Source: Acidimicrobium ferrooxidans DSM 10331 | GTDB taxonomy: Bacteria > Actinomycetota > Acidimicrobiia > Acidimicrobiales > Acidimicrobiaceae | Direction of reading: 5' to 3' | Length of the DNA stretch: 64,000 nucleotides | Assembly: GCF_000023265.1 (NCBI RefSeq) | Contig: NC_013124.1 | Location: 558,001 to 622,000, forward strand | Shown: positions 50,491 through 58,590 of the stretch, one piece after another | Numbering within the stretch: the first letter of the stretch is position 1 | Layout of the letters: every line of letters starts with the position of its first letter | The notes under the pieces: generated by a model | Seen by the model: the letters and a program-made list of their open reading frames with translations, nothing else | Databases searched by the model: none | What the model was told of the DNA's origin: nothing | Made by a program: the position numbers and the translations under genes

Positions 50491-51608
50491 GTGGGCCGCT
50501 CGCTGGCGTTCGGGTCCTCGAGCTCGGGGGGATCGGCCCGGTCCCCTTTGCCGGCATGGTGCTCGGCGACCTCGGCGCGACGGTGGTACGGATCGAGCCA
50601 CCGAGCGGGGCCGGACTCGGTGCCGATGCGTTGGCACGAGGCAAGCACGTCATTCGCATCGATGCCAAGGACCCCGAGGGCAGGGCGCTCATCCGTGAGC
50701 TCGCGAGCCGTGCGGACGTCTTCGTGGAGGGGTTTCGGCCAGGGGTGGTCGAGCGGCTCGGCATCGGTCCTGGCGAGTTGTGCGCTGCGAACGACCGCTT
50801 GATCTACGTTCGCACGACGGGGTTCGGCCAGAGCGGGCCGCTCGCGGAGCGGGCGGGGCACGACATCACCTACCTCGCCATCGGGGGCGCCCTCGGAGCG
50901 ACGGGATCGGCGGATGCGCCGCCGCTGCCTCCGCTCAATCTGCTGGCCGACTTCGGGAGCGGGGGCATGCTGAGCGTCGTCGGGGCGCTCGCCGGCCTCA
51001 TCGAGCGCGAGCGCAGCGGTCGGGGGCGTGTGGTGGATGCGGCGATGGTCGACGGGGTCCTCCTCACCGAGACCATGGTGCTCGCCATGATGAGAGAGGG
51101 TGCCTGGCGGCCCATGCGGGAGGCGAACCTGCTCGACGGCGGGGCACCGTTCTACCGGACCTACCGCTGCGCCGATGGGCGCTGGATCGCCGTCGGCGCG
51201 CTCGAGCCGCAGTTCTTTCACACCCTGCTCCGCGAGCTCGGCCTCATCGAGCGCTTCGACCCGGCCGCCCAGTACGAGCGCGCTCGCTGGGGCGAGCTCG
51301 CGTCGCTGCTCGCGGATGCCTTTGGCTCTGCACCACGAGCCGTGTGGGAGGAGCGCTTCGCCGGTCTCGATGCCTGCGTCGCCCCGGTGCTCGGCCTCGA
51401 CGAGCTCGCGAGTGCTCCCCAGCACGTCGAGCGACGCTCGTTCGTCGAGGTCGACGGCCATCTCGAGCCGGCGCCGGCTCCCCGATTCGATGGCGAAGCG
51501 GTCGAGAGTCGTCCGGGGCCCTCGCGCGACGCGGTCGCCGCGCTCGTCGCAGCAGGGCTCGAGCCGGAGCGGGCGCGCGCTGTCGTGGGGCTCGGCCTCG
51601 TGGTGTGA
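50487..51608 (+). CDS. CoA-transferase family III/alpha-methylacyl-CoA racemase
   Basis: A 373-residue protein. The start GVRVLELGGIGPVPFAGMVLGDLGATVVRIEPP is typical of alpha-methylacyl-CoA racemase, and LYVRTTGFGQSGPLAERAGHDITYLA-like and RGRVVDAAMVDGVL segments follow. The GQSGP... AGHD motif supports the racemase rather than the formyl-CoA transferase branch. It would invert 2-methylacyl-CoA stereochemistry in branched-chain or sterol side-chain degradation. ATG 50487 overlaps the hydrolase stop (ATGA). The coupling-protein gene starts one base after its stop. Confidence 0.9.
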   Translation: MSGPLAGVRVLELGGIGPVPFAGMVLGDLGATVVRIEPPSGAGLGADALARGKHVIRIDAKDPEGRALIRELASRADVFVEGFRPGVVERLGIGPGELCAANDRLIYVRTTGFGQSGPLAERAGHDITYLAIGGALGATGSADAPPLPPLNLLADFGSGGMLSVVGALAGLIERERSGRGRVVDAAMVDGVLLTETMVLAMMREGAWRPMREANLLDGGAPFYRTYRCADGRWIAVGALEPQFFHTLLRELGLIERFDPAAQYERARWGELASLLADAFGSAPRAVWEERFAGLDACVAPVLGLDELASAPQHVERRSFVEVDGHLEPAPAPRFDGEAVESRPGPSRDAVAALVAAGLEPERARAVVGLGLVV

Positions 51609-51609
51609 G

Positions 51610-52809
51610 ATGTTCTACCTCGGCTATCGCGACGAGCGGCCGGTGTTCGCGGCCCCGACCAGCCACGTGCTCGTGCTCGGCCCGCCTCGCTCCGGCAAGA
51701 CCACGCGGTTGGTCGTGCCGAACGCCCGTGCCTTCCCTGGTGAGGTGGTCGTCACCTCGACCAAGGCCGACGTCATCGAACCACTCGTCGTCTCGGGCCG
51801 GACCGTGTTGCTCTGGGACCCCGAGGGCGACGCCGTCGAGGCGGCCGGCTTGCGGCGCGTCGCGTGGAGCCTCGTGGACGCGGCCAAGCGCTACGAAGAC
51901 GCGGTACTCGGTGTCGACGCCTACGTCGAGGCGGCACTCGGTCGCGCGAGCGGTGCCGAGCGCCATTGGCACGACCGCGCCCGTGCGCTGCTCGCACCCC
52001 TCGTGCGGGCAGCGGCGACCCTGGGTGGGACCATCGACGACGTGGTCGCCTGGGTGGAGGCGCGCGACGTCTCCGAGGCGCTCGGCGAACTCGACCTCCA
52101 GGGGGAGCGTCGGGCGCTGAGCGGACTTGCGAGCGTGCTCGCCTCGGAGGAGCGCGAGCGCTCGGCCATCTTCTCGACGGCCCACGCCGCACTCGCTGCG
52201 TACCGACTCGGAGAGGCGCCCGCGCCCGAGCGTTTCGACCCCGAACGCTTCGTCGGGTCCGGTGCCGCCCTCGTGCTGGTCGCCCCGAGTGCGAGTCAGC
52301 GGATCCTCGCCCCGATCGTCGTCGCGCTCCTCGAGCAGCTACGACGGGTGTACTACGCGCGCGCTCGTCGCGGGGAACCAGGGCGACTCGGGCTCGTGCT
52401 CGACGAGCTCGCCAACGTGGCACCCATCCCGTCGCTCGGCTCCATCCTGTCCGAAGGGGTCTCGCAGGGGATCTGGCTGCTCGCTGCGGTGCAAGATCTC
52501 GCGCAGGTTCGCGAGCGCTGGCCGGCCCTCGAGCGCGGACTGCTCACGCTGTTCGGTACCGTGGCGGTGCTCGGCGGTGTCGGCGACGCGGGGACCCTCG
52601 CGGTGCTGAGCACGCTCCTCGGCAGCGAGGACGTGCTCGAGGTCGCGGTCCACGAGGGCGCCAGGGGTCGCTCGAGGACGGTTCGGCGAACGCGGCAAGC
52701 GAGACTCGAACCGGCCGCGCTCCGCAGCTTGCCCCGTGGGTCGGCGCTGATCGTGGAGTTGGCGGGATCGAGCGGGATGGTCGCGTTGCGAGGTGACCCG
52801 CCGCTCTGA
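51610..52809 (+). CDS. VirD4/TraG-like type IV coupling ATPase
   Basis: A 399-residue P-loop ATPase. The pattern is that of TraG/VirD4/TraD: SHVLVLGPPRSGKTTRLVVPNA (Walker A at residues 24-31), GEVVVTSTKADVIEP, VLLWDPEGDAVE, Walker B LGLVLDELANVAPIPSLGSIL, and WLLAAVQDLAQVRERW, corresponding to the conserved Gln of the family. The C-terminus resembles the TraM-recognition part. Typical coupling proteins have two N-terminal membrane helices; these are absent here, so the protein should be soluble. In conjugation such ATPases bring the relaxase-DNA complex to the type IV channel. Here the gene is the last of a metabolic operon. Confidence 0.85.
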   Translation: MFYLGYRDERPVFAAPTSHVLVLGPPRSGKTTRLVVPNARAFPGEVVVTSTKADVIEPLVVSGRTVLLWDPEGDAVEAAGLRRVAWSLVDAAKRYEDAVLGVDAYVEAALGRASGAERHWHDRARALLAPLVRAAATLGGTIDDVVAWVEARDVSEALGELDLQGERRALSGLASVLASEERERSAIFSTAHAALAAYRLGEAPAPERFDPERFVGSGAALVLVAPSASQRILAPIVVALLEQLRRVYYARARRGEPGRLGLVLDELANVAPIPSLGSILSEGVSQGIWLLAAVQDLAQVRERWPALERGLLTLFGTVAVLGGVGDAGTLAVLSTLLGSEDVLEVAVHEGARGRSRTVRRTRQARLEPAALRSLPRGSALIVELAGSSGMVALRGDPPL

Positions 52810-52856
52810 GGGGCTACTCGGCCGGGGGCGGATCGAGGACCTCCGGGAAGTCGCGC

Positions 52857-52862
52857 TACCAT
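52857..52862 (+). promoter_or_regulatory. Leaderless -10 box TACCAT for K+ channel gene
   Basis: TACCAT 6 nt before GTG 52869, with no ribosome binding site nearby. Confidence 0.45.
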
Positions 52863-52868
52863 GCCTTC

Positions 52869-53849
52869 GTGCCGTTCTTGCTGCGGATCCTCGGTCGGGT
52901 CCGCGCGTCTCAGGCGCGGCTGCTCGCCACGCTGGCCGTCGCGAGCGTGCTCGCTGGGGCGGTAGCGTTCTCGCTCGCCGAGCACGTCTCGCTGGGGATC
53001 GGCCTCTACTGGGCGATCACGACGGCGACGACGGTGGGCTATGGGGACGTCACGCCCCACAACACCGCGGGGCGCATCATCGCCGTCGCGGTGATGCTCA
53101 CGGCGATCCCGCTCGCGGGCGGCGTGTTCGCCGTCGTCGCGGCCCAGATCACCGCGAGTCGCCTGGGTAGGCTGCTCACCGTGACCATTGCGGAGTCGGA
53201 TACGGGATTCGTCGCGCTCGTCGGTTCGCACCGAGCCCTCGGCCGTATCGCCGAAGAGCTGGTTCGAGCGGGCGAGCGGGTTCGCATCGTCGCCTCCCAG
53301 CCGATCGCGGGTCTCGGGATCCGCGCCGAGCAGATCCAGGCCGATCCGACCGACGAGGGATCGCTCCGGCGTGTCCACCTCGAGCGAGCATCGCGCATCA
53401 TCGTCGCAGGCAGCGACGACGCCGAGTCGCTGCTCGTCGCGGTCCTCGTCCGCGAGCTCGCGCCGACGGTGCCGGTGCTCGTCGCGGCGGCATCGGCCAA
53501 GGTCCGCGAGGCGCTCGGTGGGCTCGGCGTCCAAGCGAGCATCGCGGTCGATGAGCTGCTCGCCCACACGCTGGCCAAAGGGGCCGAGACGCCGCACGCC
53601 GGGAACCTGCTGCTCGAGCTCGTGGCGAGCGAGCGCGTGCGGCTCGTCGAACTCCCGGTGACCGATGCGCTGGTGGGGATGACCCTCGACGACGCGGGCG
53701 ATCGACTGGGGGGGCTCGTCATCGGTCGCGTACGCGGCGATCGGGTCGAGCTCGCCGTCGGGATCGGCTCCGAGTCGCTTGCCGCTGGCGATCGCGTCGT
53801 GGTGGTGAGCGAGCGTCAGCCCTCCGCTCCGAGCGAACCTGGCGCGTAG
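52869..53849 (+). CDS. Potassium channel with RCK/TrkA domains
   Basis: A 326-residue MthK-like channel. Two membrane helices flank the pore loop with the selectivity filter TTATTVGYGDVTP. The cytoplasmic part has a TrkA-N (RCK) Rossmann domain (FVALVGSHRALGRIAEELVRAGERV, RIIVAGSDDAESLLVAVLV) and a C-terminal TrkA-C domain (ELPVTDALVGMTLDDAG). It conducts K+ with ligand gating. The GTG start lies 6 nt after TACCAT. The 3' end overlaps the convergent DMFase-like gene by 34 nt. Confidence 0.95.
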   Translation: MPFLLRILGRVRASQARLLATLAVASVLAGAVAFSLAEHVSLGIGLYWAITTATTVGYGDVTPHNTAGRIIAVAVMLTAIPLAGGVFAVVAAQITASRLGRLLTVTIAESDTGFVALVGSHRALGRIAEELVRAGERVRIVASQPIAGLGIRAEQIQADPTDEGSLRRVHLERASRIIVAGSDDAESLLVAVLVRELAPTVPVLVAAASAKVREALGGLGVQASIAVDELLAHTLAKGAETPHAGNLLLELVASERVRLVELPVTDALVGMTLDDAGDRLGGLVIGRVRGDRVELAVGIGSESLAAGDRVVVVSERQPSAPSEPGA

Positions 53850-55477
53850 AAGCGCTGCCAGTTCGCCGTCGAGGGCGCGACGAGACCGGTGGGGCCTTCA
53901 CCGAAGAGGCGCAAGATGTTGCGCGTCATGGTGGTGAGGATCGGAGCGGGACAGCCGCTCGTGTCCGCCCCACACGGAGCGAGCGCTGGGATCCAGTTGT
54001 TCGTGCCGCTCTCGAAGACCCCCGCCTTCGAGGTGGGGCTCGTCACGTAGGTCGTGTCGGCGTAGTAATGCGCCCCGGAGAAGCCGATCACGACCGGTGA
54101 GTGGGCGAGGATCTCGACGCCCGGTGGGTTCGGCCGCGCAGGGATGTAGCCGTCGAAGTCGGTGAAGAGCACGTTGGGCACCGTGGCACCGTTCGTGAGG
54201 CCGGTGCCCGCATACAGCCACGACGATGCGTCCGTCACGACGAGCGGGAAATGCTGGGTGTTGTTGAAACCGATGTAGGAGTCCCCGACGATCTCGGAGG
54301 CCGGTGCGTCCGCCGGGGCTTGTCCCCACCAGTTCTGGGTGACACGGGCGTTGTCGACGCCATAGAGCGGGTCCTCCTGCGGGTCGCGATAGTTGACGAC
54401 CTCGAGGTTGGGTCCGAGCGGGCTCGCGGCGAGGCGGACCTTGCGGAGGATGGGGCTCGCCCCGAAGAACACCAGGTTGACCCCTCGTCCCTCGGCCTGG
54501 AGCACCGCCTCGCGCATGCGCAGCGACCACTCCTCGTCGTGGCCGAGCGAGAGGAGAACGCGATGGTTGGTGAGCAGGGCTCCGTGGGTGGCCAGGGTGA
54601 TGTCGGTCCAGTAGGTCACGTCGAGGCCGTGGCGCTCCATGAGCTCGATGAGGGGGAGTTCGTTGGTGATGAAGGTCGCCGCGCCGTTGCCGTAGCCGTA
54701 GGGCCGGTCGAACGAGACTACGCGTGAGCGATCAGGAGGGGGGTAGCCCGGCGCGGTCGACGCGCCCTGCTGGTAGAGGTCGTAGCCACCGAAGGGGTTG
54801 AAGACCTGCCAGGTGAAGACCGCGTTCATGACCACGTAGGCGGCCTTCGACGATGGATCCCAGACCGTGAGGGGGACGTAGCTCGCAGCTCCGTTGGAGG
54901 CGACCAGCTTGAGGAGGTAGTCGCCCTGCACGAAGGCGGGGGTGATCGCGAACTGGGTCGCTCGTTGCCAGGAGCACTGCACCATGTAGAGGGGCGCACT
55001 CACGGGACAGGCGGGCTCGACGTGGCCGGCGAGGACCCCAGAGTGCCACACCAGGCGAGCGCCGGTCCCGTGGTACCAGCCCATCCGGAACGCCTCGACG
55101 GTGAACGTGGGCGCGTTCGTCGACACGTACAGGTCGACCATTTGGCCGAGACGGGCTTGGGGACGGTTGGAGTAGCCCTCGATGAAGGTGTTGGCGGGTT
55201 GGAGGCCGATCCGCCACGCCGTGGTACCGGGCTTGTCGTTCTCCTGGATCACCCAGCGAGCCTCGACGCCCCAGGGGCCGAGGAAGGTGGCCGGCTGCGC
55301 ATGTCGTCGGCGATGTGGCGTGGTCGGCGTGGTGTGGGGGGCCGTCCGTGGATGGGCAACGAGCGCGATCGCGCCACCGACGAGCGCCGCGATGACCACG
55401 ACGATCGTCGCGATGACGAACGGATTGCGCCCTGCTGATCGCGGGCGTCGATCCGAGCGGCTGTGCATCCCAGGCAT
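53816..55477 (-). CDS. Secreted/anchored N,N-dimethylformamidase beta-like protein
   Basis: A 553-residue protein. After a basic N-terminus there is one membrane helix (FVIATIVVVIAALVGGAIALVA), then a large outside domain. The body resembles the C-terminal domain family of the DMFase large subunit (PF20254-like): FSFDRPYG-type SFDRPYGYGNG, WTDITLATHG, LLSLGHDEEWSLRMREAV and VFFGASPILRKVRL. Related domains occur in proteins of unknown role; true DMFase activity is not implied. GGGGAGG precedes the ATG. The 3' end overlaps the potassium channel gene. Confidence 0.82.
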   Translation of the reverse strand: MPGMHSRSDRRPRSAGRNPFVIATIVVVIAALVGGAIALVAHPRTAPHTTPTTPHRRRHAQPATFLGPWGVEARWVIQENDKPGTTAWRIGLQPANTFIEGYSNRPQARLGQMVDLYVSTNAPTFTVEAFRMGWYHGTGARLVWHSGVLAGHVEPACPVSAPLYMVQCSWQRATQFAITPAFVQGDYLLKLVASNGAASYVPLTVWDPSSKAAYVVMNAVFTWQVFNPFGGYDLYQQGASTAPGYPPPDRSRVVSFDRPYGYGNGAATFITNELPLIELMERHGLDVTYWTDITLATHGALLTNHRVLLSLGHDEEWSLRMREAVLQAEGRGVNLVFFGASPILRKVRLAASPLGPNLEVVNYRDPQEDPLYGVDNARVTQNWWGQAPADAPASEIVGDSYIGFNNTQHFPLVVTDASSWLYAGTGLTNGATVPNVLFTDFDGYIPARPNPPGVEILAHSPVVIGFSGAHYYADTTYVTSPTSKAGVFESGTNNWIPALAPCGADTSGCPAPILTTMTRNILRLFGEGPTGLVAPSTANWQRFYAPGSLGAEG

Positions 55478-55544
55478 GCAACCTCCCCGGGGCTCCCCTG
55501 GGGGGCCAAGGCTAGCCGAGCCAACCTGTGGGGCCCTCGGCGCC

Positions 55545-56225
55545 TCAGGTGGCGGGTATGGCCATGAGTCGCTTGAGGACCTCGGGCCCGAGACCGGTGA
55601 CGATGATCGAGGGGTCGTCCTCGACGTCGCCGCGCTCGAGCCGGTAGTGCACGAGGAGGCGTTCGCGCCCCTCGACGAGGGCGATGCTGGTGCCGACCTC
55701 CCGATAGCCGACCTTCTCGCTCACGCGACGGCTCGCGAGGTTGTCGGCGTGGGCGGTGGTCTCGGCCCGAGCGGCGCCGAGGTGGCGAAAGGCGAGCGTG
55801 AGCACCGCGCGGCGCATCCAGGTGCCGATGCCGCGTCCCTGCGCAGCTGCGGTGAGCCATGAGCCCGTCGAGACGGTGGCAAGGCTCGGCCACCCTCGGG
55901 CGAGGACGAGGTCCTGGACGCCGATCGGCCCCTCGGTCGGGTGGAAAACGACGAAGGGCAGCGTTGCGATCGGCGTCGCCTCGTTCGCACCGACGGTCCG
56001 GAGCCAGTGGCGAACGACACGGCTCGCCACTTCGTCAGCGCTGCCCCGGGTCCACGCGGTCGAGAAGGGCATGGCGTCAGGTGCGTGGATGCCCTCACCG
56101 GCTCGCTCGGCGAGGCGGGCGAGTTCGTCCATGGTGGGGGATGCGAGTGTGACGACGGGGGTGCGGATCGCCACGCCGAGCTCCGGCGCGAAGTGCACCA
56201 GGGGATGGTTCGGATCGATGGGCAC
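55545..56225 (-). CDS. GNAT-family N-acetyltransferase
   Basis: A 226-residue acetyltransferase of the RimJ/RimL-like type. The acetyl-CoA binding region is TAAAQGRGIGTWMRRAVLTLAFRHL, followed by ADNLASRRVSEKVGYREVGT, which are the A and B motifs. The substrate (protein N-terminus, amino acid or antibiotic) is unknown. The GTG start at 56225 lies 6 nt after a TAGGCT box (minus strand) without a ribosome binding site. Confidence 0.88.
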   Translation of the reverse strand: MPIDPNHPLVHFAPELGVAIRTPVVTLASPTMDELARLAERAGEGIHAPDAMPFSTAWTRGSADEVASRVVRHWLRTVGANEATPIATLPFVVFHPTEGPIGVQDLVLARGWPSLATVSTGSWLTAAAQGRGIGTWMRRAVLTLAFRHLGAARAETTAHADNLASRRVSEKVGYREVGTSIALVEGRERLLVHYRLERGDVEDDPSIIVTGLGPEVLKRLMAIPAT

Positions 56226-56231
56226 GTCGCC

Positions 56232-56237
56232 AGCCTA
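56232..56237 (-). promoter_or_regulatory. Leaderless -10 box TAGGCT for GNAT gene
   Basis: TAGGCT on the minus strand, 6 nt before GTG 56225. Confidence 0.5.
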
Positions 56238-56272
56238 GGGTACGGCTAGGTTGAGGCTCGGGAGGAGGCGAC

Positions 56273-56986
56273 ATGCTCATCGGAGTCACTGCCGGCCTGA
56301 TCGGTGAGGCAAAGCCGCGCTACGTCGGTCTGCACGACGGCTATCTCCGTGGCCTCGCGCGAGCAGGCGCGGCCGCGGTCGTGTGGCCGAGCACGCTCGG
56401 GGTCGGCGATCCGGCCGACGTGGCGGCACGGGCCAAGGAGCTCGTCCAGAGCGTCGCAGGGATCGTGCTCACCGGTGGCGGCGACGTCGGGCCCGAGCGC
56501 TATGGCGAGTCTGCGCGCACCGAGCGGCTCTACGGCGTCGAGCCGGCGCGTGACGAGCTCGAGATCGCGTTGGTCCACGCGGCGCTCGATGCGGGTGTCG
56601 CGCTGCTCGCGGTGTGTCGGGGAGTGCAGATCCTGAACGTGGCCCTCGGCGGCACGCTGGTCCAGGACCTCGAGGAGGCGGGCTATCGTCGCCACAGCGT
56701 GCCCGAGCACGAGTACGACGTCGCCCACGACGTGCTCGTCGAGCCAGACAGCGTGCTCGCGAGCCTGGTCGGAACGCACTACGGCGTCAACTCGCTCCAC
56801 CACCAAGCGGTGGAGCGTCCGGCCGAAGGGGCCCGCGTCGTCGCTCGCTCCGAGGACGGGGTCATCGAGGCGCTCGAGGGACGGGGGTTCCTCGCGGTCC
56901 AGTGGCATCCGGAGCGCATGCTCGACAGCGATGAGCGGGCTCAAGGCTTGTTCGAGTGGCTGGTCGCTCACGGGAGCCGGTCATGA
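56273..56986 (+). CDS. Class I glutamine amidotransferase-like hydrolase (PuuD-like)
   Basis: A 237-residue peptidase C26 family protein. It has TGGGDVGPERYGE, the nucleophile Cys115 in LLAVCRGVQILNVALGG and the His/Glu pair in VQWHPERM, with GVNSLHHQAVERPAEG between. This is the pattern of gamma-glutamyl-GABA hydrolase (PuuD), which releases GABA from glutamylated putrescine. It could link with the polyamine genes at 19-22.7 kb, though it is 34 kb away. GGGAGGAGG lies just upstream of the ATG. Its end overlaps the HAD gene by 4 nt. Confidence 0.9.
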   Translation: MLIGVTAGLIGEAKPRYVGLHDGYLRGLARAGAAAVVWPSTLGVGDPADVAARAKELVQSVAGIVLTGGGDVGPERYGESARTERLYGVEPARDELEIALVHAALDAGVALLAVCRGVQILNVALGGTLVQDLEEAGYRRHSVPEHEYDVAHDVLVEPDSVLASLVGTHYGVNSLHHQAVERPAEGARVVARSEDGVIEALEGRGFLAVQWHPERMLDSDERAQGLFEWLVAHGSRS

Positions 56987-57732
56987 GTCTGCGAGCCGTG
57001 ATCTTCGACGTCGACGGTACGCTCGCCGAGACCGAACGCGACGGGCATCGAGTCGCCTACAACCAGGCGTTCGCGCAGTTCGGTCTCGACATTCACTGGA
57101 GCGTCGAGGAGTACGGGCGGTGGCTCCAGGTCGCTGGCGGCAAGGAGCGGGTCGAGGCCTACCTCGCCGAGCATCCCGACGCCGCTCCCAACGGGGTCGA
57201 TCTCGATGCGCTCCACGAGGCCAAGAACGCCGCCTACGCCGCGATCGTCGCCGCTGGCGGCATCTCGTTGCGGCCTGGAGTGCGTCGACTGCTCGACGAG
57301 CTCGCGAGCGCGAAGGTCGCCGTGGCGGCGGCGTCGACGACGACGTTCCCCAGCCTCGACGCGCTGTTACGAGCCGAGCTCGGGCCGGACTGGCAGGATC
57401 GTTTCGCCGCGCTCGCCCTCGGCGACGTGGTGGTGCGCAAGAAGCCCGATCCGGGGATCTACCACTGGGCGCTCGGTGCGCTCGGGTCAAGCTACGACAC
57501 GGTCGTCGCGATCGAGGACAACCGTAACGGTTTGCTCGCCGCCAAGGGTGCGGGCCTTGCGGTGGTGGTGACCCGATCTCTCTATGCGAAGGACGAGGAT
57601 CTGCACGAGGCGGACGTGCTCGCCAGCTCGCTCGGAGAGCCAGCGTCCCCCGCAACGATCGTTGTCGACGGCGCCCCGCACGAGGGTGTCGTGGACCTCG
57701 CACTGCTGGAGCGACTCGTCGAGCGTGGGTAG
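56983..57732 (+). CDS. HAD-superfamily phosphatase (CbbY/beta-phosphoglucomutase-like)
   Basis: A 249-residue HAD hydrolase. The nucleophile motif I is VIFDVDGTLAETERDGH; motif II is AAASTTTFPSLDALL; motif III with Lys is VVRKKPDPGIYHWAL; motif IV is AIEDNRNGLLAAKGAG. The ETERDGHRVAYNQAF segment is typical of CbbY, which clears xylulose-1,5-bisphosphate in Calvin-cycle organisms; no RuBisCO gene is in the window. ATG 56983 overlaps the upstream stop (ATGA). Confidence 0.92.
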   Translation: MSLRAVIFDVDGTLAETERDGHRVAYNQAFAQFGLDIHWSVEEYGRWLQVAGGKERVEAYLAEHPDAAPNGVDLDALHEAKNAAYAAIVAAGGISLRPGVRRLLDELASAKVAVAAASTTTFPSLDALLRAELGPDWQDRFAALALGDVVVRKKPDPGIYHWALGALGSSYDTVVAIEDNRNGLLAAKGAGLAVVVTRSLYAKDEDLHEADVLASSLGEPASPATIVVDGAPHEGVVDLALLERLVERG

Positions 57733-58260
57733 GTGCGCAGCGCGCGAGCAGCGCGCGTGGCTGCTCGGGTCGTGAGGGGCCGGCTGCGGATCGCTGGATG
57801 CCTGGGTGTCTCACCCAGGCGGTGTGCGTGCCGACTGCAAGGGTGGCACGGGCTCGTGGGCCTTGTCATGCTGGCTGTTCTCGTGGTCGGGTGGATGCTC
57901 CGGCCTCGGCGCGTCGTGGTCGACGGCCTCTCCATGCGCCCGGCCCTCGAACCTGGCGATCGTCTCGTCGTGGGGCCCGGGCGCGCTCGGGTGGGGAGGA
58001 TCGTCGTCGTCGACTTAGGCGGTGGACGGCCCCTCGCCGTCAAGCGCGTTGCGGCTCGAGTACGAGGTGCCGTGTGGGTGGTCGGGGACGATCTCGCTCA
58101 CTCGACCGATTCGCGGAGCCTCGGATGGATCGCACGAGGACGCATCCACGGCGTGGTCTGGTGGCGCTACGGGCCGAGCGATCGGCGGGGCCGGGTCGCG
58201 CCTGCGCCATCCAGCGACTCCACAGCTGGGCTACCAACCATCCCCAGCACGATTACCTAA
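57733..58260 (+). CDS. S26-family signal peptidase-like protein
   Basis: A 175-residue serine/lysine peptidase of the SipS/S24-S26 type, with one membrane helix (GLVGLVMLAVLVVGWML). The catalytic Ser67 is in VDGLSMRPALEPGDRLVV and Lys104 in LAVKRVAAR; the substrate-site GDDLAHSTDSRSLGWI follows. Short members of this kind process nickel superoxide dismutase or other special substrates; no such partner is in view. The GTG start is immediately after the HAD stop. Its last ~15 residues and stop codon lie in the first copy of the 140-bp tandem repeat, so its tail may have been altered by that repeat. Confidence 0.85.
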   Translation: MRSARAARVAARVVRGRLRIAGCLGVSPRRCACRLQGWHGLVGLVMLAVLVVGWMLRPRRVVVDGLSMRPALEPGDRLVVGPGRARVGRIVVVDLGGGRPLAVKRVAARVRGAVWVVGDDLAHSTDSRSLGWIARGRIHGVVWWRYGPSDRRGRVAPAPSSDSTAGLPTIPSTIT

Positions 58261-58321
58261 GGTGAAGATCACCAACCCCCCACACCCATCCAACGAGGCC
58301 CGCAGCTGCGGGCCTCGTTGG
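58217..58321. repeat. Tandem repeat unit 1 with 32-bp perfect palindrome
   Basis: Aligns without gaps to unit 2 at an offset of exactly 140 bp. It holds CCATCCCCAG (58238-58247), TAAGGT (58258-58263), a C-rich run ending CCCCCCACACCCA (near 58276-58288), and a perfect inverted repeat at 58290-58321 with 16-bp arms. The first part overlaps the 3' end of the S26 peptidase gene. The palindrome could serve as a terminator between convergent genes, though no T-run follows. Confidence 0.85.
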
Positions 58322-58356
58322 CGTTGCGGGCCAGCGTGGATGCCCGACTCCTACGC

Positions 58357-58461
58357 ACTCCACAGGTTCCGTGCCTGCCATCCCCAGAGCACGGGCCTAG
58401 GTTGACCATTACAACCCCCCCACACCCACCCGAGGAGGCCCGCAGCTGCGGGCCTCCTCGG
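58357..58461. repeat. Tandem repeat unit 2 with 32-bp perfect palindrome
   Basis: Copy of unit 1 at +140 bp: CCATCCCCAG (58378-58387), TAGGTT (58398-58403), a seven-C run then ACACCCA (near 58414-58428), and a perfect palindrome at 58430-58461. Compared with unit 1 the stem differs at two base pairs, and each change is matched in the opposite arm (A-T to G-C, and C-G to G-C). The central 22 bp of the palindrome are identical. Confidence 0.85.
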
Positions 58462-58590
58462 CGTCTGGCGACGATGTCTCCTGGCGACGATGCTGCGTGC
58501 GGGTGTGACTGTTGTGACCAGATCGGACTCTTGACGGCTCGGGCGAGTAGCTGACTCGCAGGTGGCGTCCGAGCGGAGAGAGCCCCTCGA
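58462..58590. other. Convergent intergenic segment with short direct repeat
   Basis: Contains two copies of CTGGCGACGATG (58465-58476 and 58481-58492). Otherwise nothing is recognised before the end of the convergent membrane-protein gene. Confidence 0.5.
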
